DNA from: an uncultured Aquimarina sp.
Lineage (GTDB): Bacteria > Bacteroidota > Bacteroidia > Flavobacteriales > Flavobacteriaceae
Direction: 5' to 3'
Assembly: GCA_947493495.1 (NCBI GenBank)
Contig: CANLRN010000043.1
Coordinates: forward strand, 1-37,699
DNA length: 37,699 nt
The position numbers were made by a program, and so were the translations under genes. Below are positions 18,420 through 26,861 of this stretch, one piece after another; the stretch's first letter is position 1, and each line of letters opens with the position of its first letter. The notes beneath the pieces are model-generated. The model made no database searches and was not told the DNA's origin. It saw only the letters and a list, made by a program, of their open reading frames with translations.

Positions 18420-19375
18420 CCTTCTAGCCCTTTTAGAATTTTTTTTAGTACTAGTTGAGCGGCGTAGGTCCTATTGCTAGCTTGTTCGATCACAATCGAG
18501 TTTTTACTATCAATAACAGCATCATCTACGACTACATTTCTTCTCACGGGTAAGCAATGCATGAATTTTGCAGTATTGGTCAATTGCATTTTTTGCGCTG
18601 TTATTCTCCAGCTATTGTCTTTTAATATGTTACCATAGTCATTATAAGAACTCCAATTCTTTACATAAATAAAATCTGCATCTTTAAATGCATTTTCCTG
18701 GTTGTAATCAATGGGCACTTTTTTGGTAATCTGACTGGCTAATTCAAATCCCACTGGGTGGGTAATTACAAAATCTGCATCCATATATTGCATCATCTCT
18801 ACAAAAGAATTTGCAACTGCCTGTGGTAAGGCTTTAGGATGCGGTGCCCATGATAGTACAACCTTTGGCTTATCAATTATTTTATGTTCTGTTATGGTGA
18901 TAGCATCTGTTAATGCTTGTAAAGGGTGCCCAGTAGCGCTTTCCATATTAATTACAGGAATGGTCGCATACTGTATAAAACTGTTTAATACTTTCTCATT
19001 ATAATCATCTTCTCTATTCTCTAGTTTTGCAAAAGCTCTTATAGCGAGTACATCACAATATTGCGAAACTACCTGTGCAGCTTCTTTTACATGCTCAGAA
19101 GTCCCTTGATCCATTACAGTACCATCTCCATATTCTAGAGACCATCCTTCTCCTGCAAAATTCATGACAATGACATTCATCCCCAAATTTAAAGCTGCTT
19201 TTTGAGTACTTAAACGCGTACGCAAACTAGGATTAAAAAATAATAAACCTATAGTTTTGTCTACTCCTAAAGTCTTATCAGACAATGGATTCTTCTTCAT
19301 CTCAATAGCTTCATTTACCCAATTAGCAAGGGAATCAATATCTTGTATAGAAAAATAATTATTCATTTGTATCAT
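18416..19375 (-). CDS. argF': N-acylornithine carbamoyltransferase (acetyl- or succinyl-ornithine type)
   Basis: 319 aa. Aspartate/ornithine carbamoyltransferase superfamily: carbamoyl-phosphate motif FFNPSLRTRLSTQKAALNLG (about 46-65) replaces the STRTR of ordinary OTCases, and the C-terminal HCLPVRRN is present. FFNxSLRTR-type motifs mark the Bacteroidota/Xanthomonas N-acylornithine enzymes, so carbamoylation happens on acylated ornithine. The residue that separates succinylornithine (Pro90 in the Bacteroides fragilis enzyme) from acetylornithine use (Glu in the Xanthomonas enzyme) aligns with Ser93 here (GTSEHVKEA), so acyl preference is uncertain. Met4 is an alternative start. It follows proB by 111 bases and overlaps argB. 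Confidence 0.93.
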   Translation of the reverse strand: MIQMNNYFSIQDIDSLANWVNEAIEMKKNPLSDKTLGVDKTIGLLFFNPSLRTRLSTQKAALNLGMNVIVMNFAGEGWSLEYGDGTVMDQGTSEHVKEAAQVVSQYCDVLAIRAFAKLENREDDYNEKVLNSFIQYATIPVINMESATGHPLQALTDAITITEHKIIDKPKVVLSWAPHPKALPQAVANSFVEMMQYMDADFVITHPVGFELASQITKKVPIDYNQENAFKDADFIYVKNWSSYNDYGNILKDNSWRITAQKMQLTNTAKFMHCLPVRRNVVVDDAVIDSKNSIVIEQASNRTYAAQLVLKKILKGLEG

Positions 19376-19486
19376 TTTTTAAAGTATAGAAAACATCGTA
19401 AAAACTTGTTAGAGTCTGTTTAAAAGCGAGTCATCATTCTGTTGAACGCTACTAATATATGCTCTAAACTTTCTAATTTTTTATTA

Positions 19487-20290
19487 CTATATCTTTTCTA
19501 TGTTCTCTTTTTCAGGTTTAACTCTGGTAAAAGGAACTTTGTCATTAATTGCATTGCTCATAAAATCATCTTCTAATCCATTTACAACCCAGGTTTCAAT
19601 ACCAGCATGCTGCGCAATTTTTGCTGCTTGTACTTTAGATTTCATTCCTCCTGTACCATGAGTAGAAATCTCCTCAACGATCTCTTCGTCTAATACATTA
19701 ATATCTATCACTTCGCTAATCGTCTGAAAGGTTTTATTTTCTACAGATTCTTTAGTACATATTCCATTTGTATTCGTTGCTATTATTAACAAATCTGCTT
19801 TTAGTAAAGATGCCGTTAATCCTGCTAACTTATCATTATCTCCAAACTGGATTTCATCAGTTGCTACTGTGTCGTTTTCATTAATAATAGGAATATAGTT
19901 ATTCGCTATTAGCACATTAATAGTATTTACGATATTCTTTTTGGATTGCTCTCTTTCGAAATCTGAATACGACAATAAACACTGCGACGTTAATAATCCC
20001 AGATCTCTGTAGCTTTCCTGAAAAATTCTCATTAAATGAGGCTGACCAATAGATGCTAATGCTTGTTTTACAGTTATGGCTATTCCATTACTCTCCAGAT
20101 TTACAAACTGTTTGGCAACTGCAATTGCTCCAGAGCTTACAATTACAAACTCATAGATATCTTGCAACGCTACTATCTGTCTACCAATATCTTCAATCTT
20201 GCCTCTGGAGATATGATCCGTTCCTTTCGTAAGTACATTGGACCCTATCTTGAGTACAATTCTCTTTTTATCTGATCTGCCCATCCCCAT
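19487..20290 (-). CDS. proB: Glutamate 5-kinase, catalytic domain only
   Basis: 267 aa. First proline-pathway enzyme, glutamate to glutamyl-5-phosphate. The amino-acid-kinase domain is complete: KRIVLKIGSNVLTKG at the start, FVIVSSGAIAVAKQF, ASIGQPHLM, and the PIINENDTVATDEIQFGDND block that binds glutamate and nucleotide, then STHGTGGMKSKVQAA. It lacks the ~100-residue C-terminal PUA domain of the E. coli enzyme (about 367 aa). Its start overlaps the end of proA by 23 bases; Met3 is an alternative start that still overlaps. Product channelling with ProA is plausible because glutamyl phosphate is unstable. Confidence 0.93.
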   Translation of the reverse strand: MGMGRSDKKRIVLKIGSNVLTKGTDHISRGKIEDIGRQIVALQDIYEFVIVSSGAIAVAKQFVNLESNGIAITVKQALASIGQPHLMRIFQESYRDLGLLTSQCLLSYSDFEREQSKKNIVNTINVLIANNYIPIINENDTVATDEIQFGDNDKLAGLTASLLKADLLIIATNTNGICTKESVENKTFQTISEVIDINVLDEEIVEEISTHGTGGMKSKVQAAKIAQHAGIETWVVNGLEDDFMSNAINDKVPFTRVKPEKENIEKI

Positions 20291-21464
20291 GTATATACCA
20301 TTTATTTGTTACCAAATGCTGTAAACCGATAGGACCTCTTTGATGCAATTTATCTGTACTAATCGCTAGTTCTCCTCCTAATCCTAATTGAAAACCATCT
20401 GTAAATCTTGAGGAAGCATTATGGTAAACTGCTGCACAATCTACCTCAGACATAAAGGTATCTGCTTCAGTCTGATTTTTGGTGATAATTACAGCAGAAT
20501 GTCCTCCGCTGTACATATTTATCTTCGAGATTGCCTCTGGTGTATTTTCTGCTTCTCCGATTACAATTTTATAATCCAAAAATTCTTCTTGCCATATATT
20601 ATCATTTGATATAGGTTTTACTTGATTATATTTTGATAAATGCGTGTCCCCCAATATTTCTACCTTATGATTTGTAAGATTAGTAATCAGGTCTTGTACA
20701 AAATCTTCTTTGTCAGGAAGGTTCTTATCTATCAACACTTTATCTACCGCATTACAAGCTGAAATCTTATCTGTTTTCCCATTGATTATGTTCTCTAAAG
20801 CTATTCTTTTGTCTGCTTCGTTATGAACATATACAAAGTTATTCCCTCTACCACTTACTATTACAGGGCAAGTAGCATGTTCTTTTACAAAGGCGATTAA
20901 TCTTTCTCCTCCTCTAGGAACAATTAGATCTACTTTTTGAGTTGGCTTTTCTAAAAATGCCTGAGTTTTATTTCTATTATAATTCAGATACTCCACCCAG
21001 CCTGTAGTAATGTTATAATCAGATAATGCCTGATGCCAAAGTTTTACGATTTCGAGATTAGAATTCAAGGATTCTTTTCCTCCTTTTAATAAAATTTTAT
21101 TTCCGGATTTGAATGCAATCCCTGCGGCTTCAATAGTAACATCGGGTCTGGATTCGTAAATAATTAATACCGTACCAAAAGATGCTGTTTTATTATACAC
21201 CTGCATTCCATTCTCATGGGTAAACCGAAATCGCTCTACGCCTATTGGATCTTCTTGACTTGCCAATTGCTGGAGCGCTTCAATCATACCTTCAATTTTA
21301 CATTGATCCACTTTTAAGCGATCTCTCATGGCAAGATCTTCTCCTTCATAAGATTCCAGATCTTTTATATTTGCTTTTATAATCGTTTCTCGCTGTTGAT
21401 CTACCAATACTGCCATTTTTTGCAATACTGAATTTCTTTGAGATATATTTAATACTTGACTCAT
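20268..21464 (-). CDS. proA: Glutamate-5-semialdehyde dehydrogenase (gamma-glutamyl phosphate reductase)
   Basis: 398 aa. Aldehyde-dehydrogenase-fold enzyme that reduces glutamyl-5-phosphate with NADPH. Visible motifs are ILIIYESRPDVTIEAAGIAF, LLKGGKES, the VPRGGERLIAFV loop, the catalytic Cys237 in KISACNAVDKVLI, and the family ending RGPIGLQHLVTNKWYIHGDG. Full length with no break. It starts 3 bases after argD ends and overlaps proB at its 3' end by 23 bases. The unusual order proA before proB means the second enzyme is translated first. Confidence 0.95.
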   Translation of the reverse strand: MSQVLNISQRNSVLQKMAVLVDQQRETIIKANIKDLESYEGEDLAMRDRLKVDQCKIEGMIEALQQLASQEDPIGVERFRFTHENGMQVYNKTASFGTVLIIYESRPDVTIEAAGIAFKSGNKILLKGGKESLNSNLEIVKLWHQALSDYNITTGWVEYLNYNRNKTQAFLEKPTQKVDLIVPRGGERLIAFVKEHATCPVIVSGRGNNFVYVHNEADKRIALENIINGKTDKISACNAVDKVLIDKNLPDKEDFVQDLITNLTNHKVEILGDTHLSKYNQVKPISNDNIWQEEFLDYKIVIGEAENTPEAISKINMYSGGHSAVIITKNQTEADTFMSEVDCAAVYHNASSRFTDGFQLGLGGELAISTDKLHQRGPIGLQHLVTNKWYIHGDGQIR

Positions 21465-21467
21465 ATC

Positions 21468-22607
21468 TTATGCTTTTTCTGCTACTAAAACATTGTTTAA
21501 TGCTTTAACAAATCGATCTATTTCTGACTTTCCGATAGTTAATGGAGGTAGTATTCTTAACAACTTTTTATTCATAGCACCTCCAGTAAAAATATGCTCA
21601 TCATAGATTATTTTTTTACGTAGATCACCTACTTCAAAATCAAATTCTAATCCTAACATCAATCCTCTTCCTTTTACCTTTTGCACACCTGGCAGGGTAT
21701 TCACTTGAGACAAGAAATATTCTCCTGTCATTCTCGCATTGTCAATTAAATTTTCTGCTTCAATTACTTCCAAAACTGCCAGTGCAGCTACGCACGCCAG
21801 ATGGTTTCCTCCAAAAGTGGTTCCTAGCATACCATAGGTAGGTTTTATATGAGGTGCAATCATAATTCCTCCTATAGGAAAACCATTTCCCATCCCTTTG
21901 GCTATAGAAATTATATCTGGTTTTATAGTATGATACTGATGTGCAAAAAACTGTCCACTTCTACCAAATCCTGCTTGTACCTCATCCAGAATCAATAGTG
22001 TATTATTGTCTTTACATAATTTCTCTAATCCCTGAAAAAAATCAGTTGTCCCCTCATCTAAGCCTCCAACTCCCTGAATAGGTTCAATAATTACAGCACA
22101 TACGTCACCTTTTTCTAACTCATTTTGGACTAATTCTAATTTGTTTAGTGGTAAAAAGGTGACGTCTTGCTGTTTATTTAGTGGAGCATTGATCTTAGGG
22201 TTATCCGTTGCTGCAACCGCAGCAGATGTTCTTCCATGAAAACCATTATCAAAGGCTACTACTCTGGTTTTACCCGTATAAAAAGATGCTAATTTTAGAG
22301 CATTTTCGTTAGCTTCAGCTCCAGAATTACATAAAAATAACTGGTATTGATCATATCCAGATAATTTTCCTAGTTTCTCTGCCAATTCTGATTGTAAACT
22401 ATTTTGAACAGCATTAGAATAGAAACCAATCTTTTCTACTTGTTCTTTTATTCTTTTGACATAATGTGGATGTGAGTGACCGATAGATATTACCGCATGA
22501 CCTCCATAAAGATCTAGATATTCAATTCCATTCTTATCGACAACGGTACTATCGTAGGCCTTTACTGGCTCCACATCATATAACGGATATACATCGAATA
22601 GTTTCAT
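21468..22607 (-). CDS. argD: N-acylornithine aminotransferase
   Basis: 379 aa. Class III PLP aminotransferase. It has the phosphate-binding motif CNSGAEANENALKLA, the FHGRTSAAVAATDN stretch, the LILDEVQAGFGRSG signature with the cofactor-binding Asp, and the Schiff-base Lys237 in SIAKGMGNGFPIGG. It converts N-acylglutamate semialdehyde to N-acylornithine. Clustering with argC, argB and argF' supports the arginine role rather than gamma-aminobutyrate or ornithine delta-aminotransferase. A rare start, MKLFDVYPLYDVEPV, is seen in Bacteroidota ArgD. It follows proC after a 74-base gap that includes an A/T-rich stretch. Confidence 0.93.
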   Translation of the reverse strand: MKLFDVYPLYDVEPVKAYDSTVVDKNGIEYLDLYGGHAVISIGHSHPHYVKRIKEQVEKIGFYSNAVQNSLQSELAEKLGKLSGYDQYQLFLCNSGAEANENALKLASFYTGKTRVVAFDNGFHGRTSAAVAATDNPKINAPLNKQQDVTFLPLNKLELVQNELEKGDVCAVIIEPIQGVGGLDEGTTDFFQGLEKLCKDNNTLLILDEVQAGFGRSGQFFAHQYHTIKPDIISIAKGMGNGFPIGGIMIAPHIKPTYGMLGTTFGGNHLACVAALAVLEVIEAENLIDNARMTGEYFLSQVNTLPGVQKVKGRGLMLGLEFDFEVGDLRKKIIYDEHIFTGGAMNKKLLRILPPLTIGKSEIDRFVKALNNVLVAEKA

Positions 22608-22681
22608 TTTTTTTTAAAGTATTAAGCACTTAATATAGCGTAGTAAGAATGATCTAATTACCTATTTCTCTGTACTAATTT

Positions 22682-23476
22682 CTATTTTATAGTATTTATT
22701 TTTTCGTAAGAAGCCATCACTCCTTTTATCACCGATGAGCTTAACCCTTGATGCTCCATTTCATTTAAGCCTTCTATGGTACATCCTTGTGGGGTTGTCA
22801 CTTTATCTATTTCACGTTCTGGATGTGTTCCATTTTCTGCTACTAGGGTTGCTGCTCCAATAGCTGTTTGCACCGCTATAATCTGAGCTTCATGAGGATG
22901 AAACCCCATCTGAATTCCTCCTTGTATCATTGCTCTAAGGAATCTCAGAAAAAAAGCTATTCCACTTGCTCCCAAAACAGTAGCTGCTTGCATCAATCGT
23001 TCTTCAATGATTAACGTTTCTCCAATGGTATCAAACATTTTTTCTACTGTCGATAACTCTTCTTTTACATCTTCATTAGCAGCTATACAAGTCATCGATA
23101 ATTTCTTTGCGGCTCCTGTATTAGGCATCACACGTACTACTTTATTAGTAGGAACTACAGCATTAATCTCTGCAATGGAAGTTCCTGTTACTGTAGAGAT
23201 CAATATTTGATCATTGGTTACAATCCCCTTAATTTCTTGCAAAACAGCATCTAATTGCCTGGGTTGTACACAAAGAATAATCCATTTTACACCTTTTATA
23301 GATGTCGGAATATCCTGCGAAGTAACTACTCCTAATTTTTCTTCTACTTGTTGTAGATTGTATTTTGATTTATCTACAACTGTTATATTCTGAGCTTCGA
23401 AGAGGTCGCTAGCTGCTAATCCAGAAATGATAGATTTTCCTAAATTGCCTCCTCCTATGATTGTTATTTTATTCAT
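22682..23476 (-). CDS. proC: Pyrroline-5-carboxylate reductase
   Basis: 264 aa. Last step of proline synthesis, reducing pyrroline-5-carboxylate with NAD(P)H. It has the N-terminal Rossmann motif IIGGGNLGKSIISGL, the middle RVMPNTGAAKKLSMT and the C-terminal family signature VTTPQGCTIEGLNEMEHQG. Normal length. It lies 2 bases after argC, so it is embedded in the arginine genes; together with proA and proB this puts the complete proline pathway in the same operon. Confidence 0.94.
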   Translation of the reverse strand: MNKITIIGGGNLGKSIISGLAASDLFEAQNITVVDKSKYNLQQVEEKLGVVTSQDIPTSIKGVKWIILCVQPRQLDAVLQEIKGIVTNDQILISTVTGTSIAEINAVVPTNKVVRVMPNTGAAKKLSMTCIAANEDVKEELSTVEKMFDTIGETLIIEERLMQAATVLGASGIAFFLRFLRAMIQGGIQMGFHPHEAQIIAVQTAIGAATLVAENGTHPEREIDKVTTPQGCTIEGLNEMEHQGLSSSVIKGVMASYEKINTIK

Positions 23477-23478
23477 TT

Positions 23479-24456
23479 TTAAAATGCACTTGCTTTTAAT
23501 TCTAATCCTGTTCTTTCATTCAATCCAAACATCAGATTCATATTATGAATTGCTTGTCCGGATGCTCCTTTTATCAAATTATCAATTACTGATGTAATCA
23601 ATAACATTCCATCTTTTTTACTAATATGAAGAATACATTTATTGGTATTCACTACCTGTTTTAGATGAATTTCTTCATCAGATAACACGGTGAACTGAGC
23701 ATCCTTGTAGTAAGATGTATATAGTTCTTTTGCTTCTGATTCTGTACCTTTATATTTTGTATACATGGTGGCATAAATACCTTTACTAAAATTCCCTCTA
23801 TTAGGGATAAAGAAAATCGGAGCGTCGAAATTATCTTGTAGTTGTTGTACACTTTGATTAATTTCTCCCAGATGCTGATGTGTAAATACCTTATAACTAG
23901 AGAAGTTATTATCTCTCCAACTAAAATGAGTAGTTCCTCCTGGCATTACACCAGCTCCCGTACTTCCTGTTGTCGCATTAACGTGTACTGTATCATTCAA
24001 TTGTTCAGCAGCAGCTAGTGGTAATAATCCCAATTGAATTGCAGTGGCAAAACATCCTGGATTTGCAATATTCTGTGCTGATTGGATTTTATCTTTTTGC
24101 AATTCTGGTAATCCGTATACAAAATCTCTACCTAGAAAATTTTTATCATTTTCTAATCTAAAGTCATTCCCTAAATCGATTACTTTTGTCGCAGCAGAAA
24201 ATGTATTATTTTCTATAAATGTTCGTGATCTTCCGTGCCCCAAACATAAAAAAACTACGTCTACATCAGGATTGATCGTATCTGTAAATGCAAGATCAAT
24301 CTCTCCTATTAGATCTGTATGCTGTTTACTAATAGAGACACCAGAATTAGTAGTACTATATACAAAATCCAATTTCACTTCTGGGTGATGTACTAATAAT
24401 CGCAACAGCTCTCCGGCTGTATATCCTGATCCTCCAATAATTCCTACACTAATCAT
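23479..24456 (-). CDS. argC: N-acyl-gamma-glutamyl-phosphate reductase
   Basis: 325 aa. NADPH-dependent reduction of N-acylglutamyl phosphate. It has IIGGSGYTAGELLRLLVHHP at the start, the catalytic Cys135 in NPGCFATAIQLG, and the type-1 ArgC substrate region GSTGAGVMPGGTTHFSW followed by FTHQHLGEI. It overlaps argG by 4 bases (ATGA-type junction) and precedes proC by 2 bases, so coupled translation is likely. Confidence 0.95.
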   Translation of the reverse strand: MISVGIIGGSGYTAGELLRLLVHHPEVKLDFVYSTTNSGVSISKQHTDLIGEIDLAFTDTINPDVDVVFLCLGHGRSRTFIENNTFSAATKVIDLGNDFRLENDKNFLGRDFVYGLPELQKDKIQSAQNIANPGCFATAIQLGLLPLAAAEQLNDTVHVNATTGSTGAGVMPGGTTHFSWRDNNFSSYKVFTHQHLGEINQSVQQLQDNFDAPIFFIPNRGNFSKGIYATMYTKYKGTESEAKELYTSYYKDAQFTVLSDEEIHLKQVVNTNKCILHISKKDGMLLITSVIDNLIKGASGQAIHNMNLMFGLNERTGLELKASAF

Positions 24457-25643
24457 AATTCATTTGGGTTAACGTTATGATATATTTTATTAGCATTGCC
24501 ATAAATTTTTATAAAACCTTTGGCATCATCTGATGTCCAGGAGTTATTCATCTCTCCATATTGACCAAAATCTGATTTCATCATATCAAATGCTGATTTG
24601 ATTCCTTCTAAGGTAAAATGGTACGGTTTCAATTTTACTATTACATCTCCAGTAACAGATTTCTGAGAGTCATCAAGGAATACCTCTATATTACGCATCA
24701 CAGGATCTAAGTAATTGCCTTCGTGTAATAACATGCCATACCAATTCGCTAATTGTTCTTTCCAATATTGCTGCCACTTGGTCAGTACATGTTTTTCCAG
24801 CAAATGATGTGCTTTAATAATAACTAGTGGCGCAGCAGCTTCAAAACCAACTCTTCCTTTAATACCTATAATTGTATCTCCAACGTGAATATCTCTTCCT
24901 ATAGCAAAGGCACTTGCTAATTCTTCTAGTTTCTGAATATTTTTAACAGGGGTATCTTTTACTCCATCCAATCCGATTAATTCTCCTTTTTCAAAATTTA
25001 AAGTAATCGTTTCTTCATTCTCTTTTTGGAGTTGGCTCGGATATGCATTAGCGGGTAAAGCACTATGAGAGGTTAAAGTTTCTTTTCCTCCTACACTGGT
25101 ACCCCAAATCCCTTTATTGATGGAATACTGAGCTTTCTCCCAGCTATAATGTACGTCGTGTTTTTCGAGAAATTCAACTTCTTCTTGTCGTGATAGTTTT
25201 AGATCTCTAATGGGAGTAATAATTTCTATTTCTGGAGCTAGTGTCTGAAAAATAACATCAAATCTAATTTGATCATTCCCAGCTCCCGTACTTCCGTGTG
25301 CGATATATTTTGCTCCTACTTGTTTGGCATAATTAATTACCTCAATAGCTTGAAAAATTCTTTCTGCACTTACAGAAAGAGGGTATGTATTATTTTTAAG
25401 AACATTACCAAAAATCAGGTATTTAATTGCTTTTTGATAAAACTCATCTAATATTGTTTTATTTACATGAGAAGTACTACCCAGCTCATAGGCTCTCTTT
25501 TCTGTTTGCTCTAATTCTTTATCAGAAAAACCTCCGGTATTAACTAGTATGGTATGTACTTCCAGATTTTGTTCGTGAATTAGATATTTCACACAATACG
25601 AGGTATCTAAACCTCCACTATATGCTACTACTACTTTTTCCAT
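24453..25643 (-). CDS. argG: Argininosuccinate synthase
   Basis: 396 aa. Joins citrulline and aspartate with ATP. It shows the PP-loop VVAYSGGLDTSYCVKYL at about 4-20, SVSAERIFQAIEVINYAKQ and the AHGSTGAGNDQIRFD citrulline/ATP-binding segment. Its 5' end overlaps the GNAT gene by 13 bases and its 3' end overlaps argC by 4. Being near the front of the operon matches its usual role as a strongly regulated step. Confidence 0.95.
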   Translation of the reverse strand: MEKVVVAYSGGLDTSYCVKYLIHEQNLEVHTILVNTGGFSDKELEQTEKRAYELGSTSHVNKTILDEFYQKAIKYLIFGNVLKNNTYPLSVSAERIFQAIEVINYAKQVGAKYIAHGSTGAGNDQIRFDVIFQTLAPEIEIITPIRDLKLSRQEEVEFLEKHDVHYSWEKAQYSINKGIWGTSVGGKETLTSHSALPANAYPSQLQKENEETITLNFEKGELIGLDGVKDTPVKNIQKLEELASAFAIGRDIHVGDTIIGIKGRVGFEAAAPLVIIKAHHLLEKHVLTKWQQYWKEQLANWYGMLLHEGNYLDPVMRNIEVFLDDSQKSVTGDVIVKLKPYHFTLEGIKSAFDMMKSDFGQYGEMNNSWTSDDAKGFIKIYGNANKIYHNVNPNEL

Positions 25644-26272
25644 AACAACAATTGTTTATTGTTTGCAAGCATTGTCTGCTTAATTTTTTTTAATCTTTTT
25701 ATTATTTTTTTATCAAACCACTTTTCTTTTGTTTCGGTTTGTTTTTCTGGGTCATATAACATTCCTGTGCATAAACACATCTTATGATCCTTAGCTGTAA
25801 GAATATCATAATTAGTACAGGTTTTACATCCTGCCCAAAACTTAGGGTCATCTGTTAATTCAGAAAATGTAACTGGCTTATACCCCAGATCCGAATTGAT
25901 TTTCATTACTGCCAGCCCTGTTGTTATTCCAAAAACTTTTGATGAGGGATATTTTTCTAAAGAATAGTTAAAGGTAAATTCCTTTATTTTCTTTGCCAAA
26001 CCTTGGTTTCTATAATCAGGGTGAACTATAAGTCCAGAATGTGCCACATATTTTTCGTGCCCCCAAACTTCTATATAACAGAATCCTGCAAAATCACCTT
26101 CACACAAAGCAATGATGGCATTACCGCTTTTCATTTTAGCTTGTATGTATTCTGGAGTACGTTTTGCAATACCAGTTCCTCTAACCTTTGCTGAGTCCGA
26201 TATTACATTACATATTTCAGAGGCGTACTGAAAATGATCCTGTGTAGCTATATTAATTTTTATTTTTTTCAT
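25631..26272 (-). CDS. GNAT acyltransferase with a C-terminal Cys cluster, candidate N-acylglutamate synthase
   Basis: 213 aa. The GNAT fold is supported by the acetyl-CoA motif VHPDYRNQGLAKKIKEF (about 82-98). The C-terminal part has an unusual Cys pattern, Cys149-x2-Cys152 and Cys166-x-Cys168 (WAGCKTCTNY, HKMCLCTG), that could bind zinc, then a Lys-rich tail. It is the first gene of the arginine/proline operon and overlaps argG by 13 bases. The operon otherwise lacks argA or argJ, so this enzyme is the best candidate to make N-acetyl- or N-succinylglutamate. That function is inferred from context; a general protein or small-molecule acetyltransferase cannot be excluded. Confidence 0.82.
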   Translation of the reverse strand: MKKIKINIATQDHFQYASEICNVISDSAKVRGTGIAKRTPEYIQAKMKSGNAIIALCEGDFAGFCYIEVWGHEKYVAHSGLIVHPDYRNQGLAKKIKEFTFNYSLEKYPSSKVFGITTGLAVMKINSDLGYKPVTFSELTDDPKFWAGCKTCTNYDILTAKDHKMCLCTGMLYDPEKQTETKEKWFDKKIIKRLKKIKQTMLANNKQLLLWKK

Positions 26273-26504
26273 CTGTTTTTTTCTATCTTCTATTCAAAGT
26301 CAGATGTAATTCTATAGTGTAATTCTTGTACTTTATCAATGTAATTGTGATAATCCAATAGTAACTGAACTATTTTTTTAACAAGTCGTAAAATTATTTT
26401 CTTAGATGTTATTCCTGATGCGGTATTTCTAGAATTCTATATATTATCAAAACAAAAATGTTATTTCTATAAAGAATGAAATGTAATTAGGAATATTAAT
26501 AGGG

Positions 26505-26525
26505 GAAGCAGGACACACCCGCTTC
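26505..26525 (-). promoter_or_regulatory. Hairpin following the putative leader ORF
   Basis: In minus-strand RNA the eight bases at 26518-26525 pair fully (one G-U) with 26505-26512, leaving a five-base UGUGU loop. The same pairing on the plus strand has an A-C mismatch, so the RNA of interest is minus-strand. Its first arm (AAGCGG) can alternatively pair with CCGCTU inside the upstream ORF (26557-26562), making the two folds exclusive. It is not followed by a U run, so it is not an ordinary terminator. Confidence 0.4.
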
Positions 26526-26534
26526 ATATAAAGC

Positions 26535-26642
26535 TTAAACCCCCAAGGGGCGACGAAAGCGGCTTAGCAGTATTGAAGGATTAACCGATATGTTTTGATA
26601 TCGAACTATAATTTCTGTATGTGTATTTTTTGCAGTTTTCAT
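26535..26642 (-). CDS. 35-codon ORF, candidate arginine leader peptide
   Basis: It starts at an ATG and ends in TAA, 10 bases before the hairpin at 26505-26525 and 263 bases before the GNAT start. The C-terminal residues are ILLSRFRRPLGV with Arg at 28, 30 and 31, encoded by CGC, CGT and CGC, GC-rich codons that stand out in this AT-rich DNA. The Arg codons overlap bases that can pair both upstream (CTTTCGT in the ORF with ACGAAAG at 26674-26680) and downstream (with AAGCGG of the hairpin). That arrangement is what an attenuation leader sensing Arg-tRNA would need. The case rests on position and pairing only; no homologue is recognised, and the ORF could be fortuitous. Confidence 0.35.
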   Translation of the reverse strand: MKTAKNTHTEIIVRYQNISVNPSILLSRFRRPLGV

Positions 26643-26861
26643 AATAGTAACTCTAAATCGTCGGCCGTAGCCCCTTTCGTTAACTAGATGCTACAATATT
26701 ACATAAAATTAATAGTGGAGAAGCATTATAGCTTTATTTTGTTTAAATTTTTATCATTTTCTCAATATTCTATAGATAAAATAATTGATATGCTATTTTT
26801 AGCTGCTAAATCCTTACTTTATGAATATGAAAAATCATTGAATACTGTATGATAAAAATAT

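Larger units (their letters stand above)
26273..26861. other. 589-base upstream region of the arginine/proline operon
   Basis: This separates the first arginine-operon gene from the TIGR01777 gene; both are on the minus strand. Most of it is AT-rich. A GC-rich patch at about 26500-26685 contains a 35-codon minus-strand ORF and several mutually complementary segments, which read as a structured RNA leader. No perfect TAnnTTTG promoter box was found on the minus strand; the nearest candidate next to the GNAT start (26295-26302, TGACTTTG on the minus strand) is one base off. Confidence 0.5.

Noticed and set aside
26290..26437. A ~48-codon open frame on the minus strand just before the GNAT gene, with protein-like Lys/Leu/Ile content
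   Set aside because: It has no ATG, GTG or TTG start in a credible place and follows a stop codon; this length is expected by chance in AT-rich DNA.
26500..26685. tmRNA or tRNA-like reading of the GC-rich patch (GTTCGA and GGGGCTAC present)
   Set aside because: No acceptor stem, T-arm pairing or CCA end could be assembled; the match is limited to short motifs.
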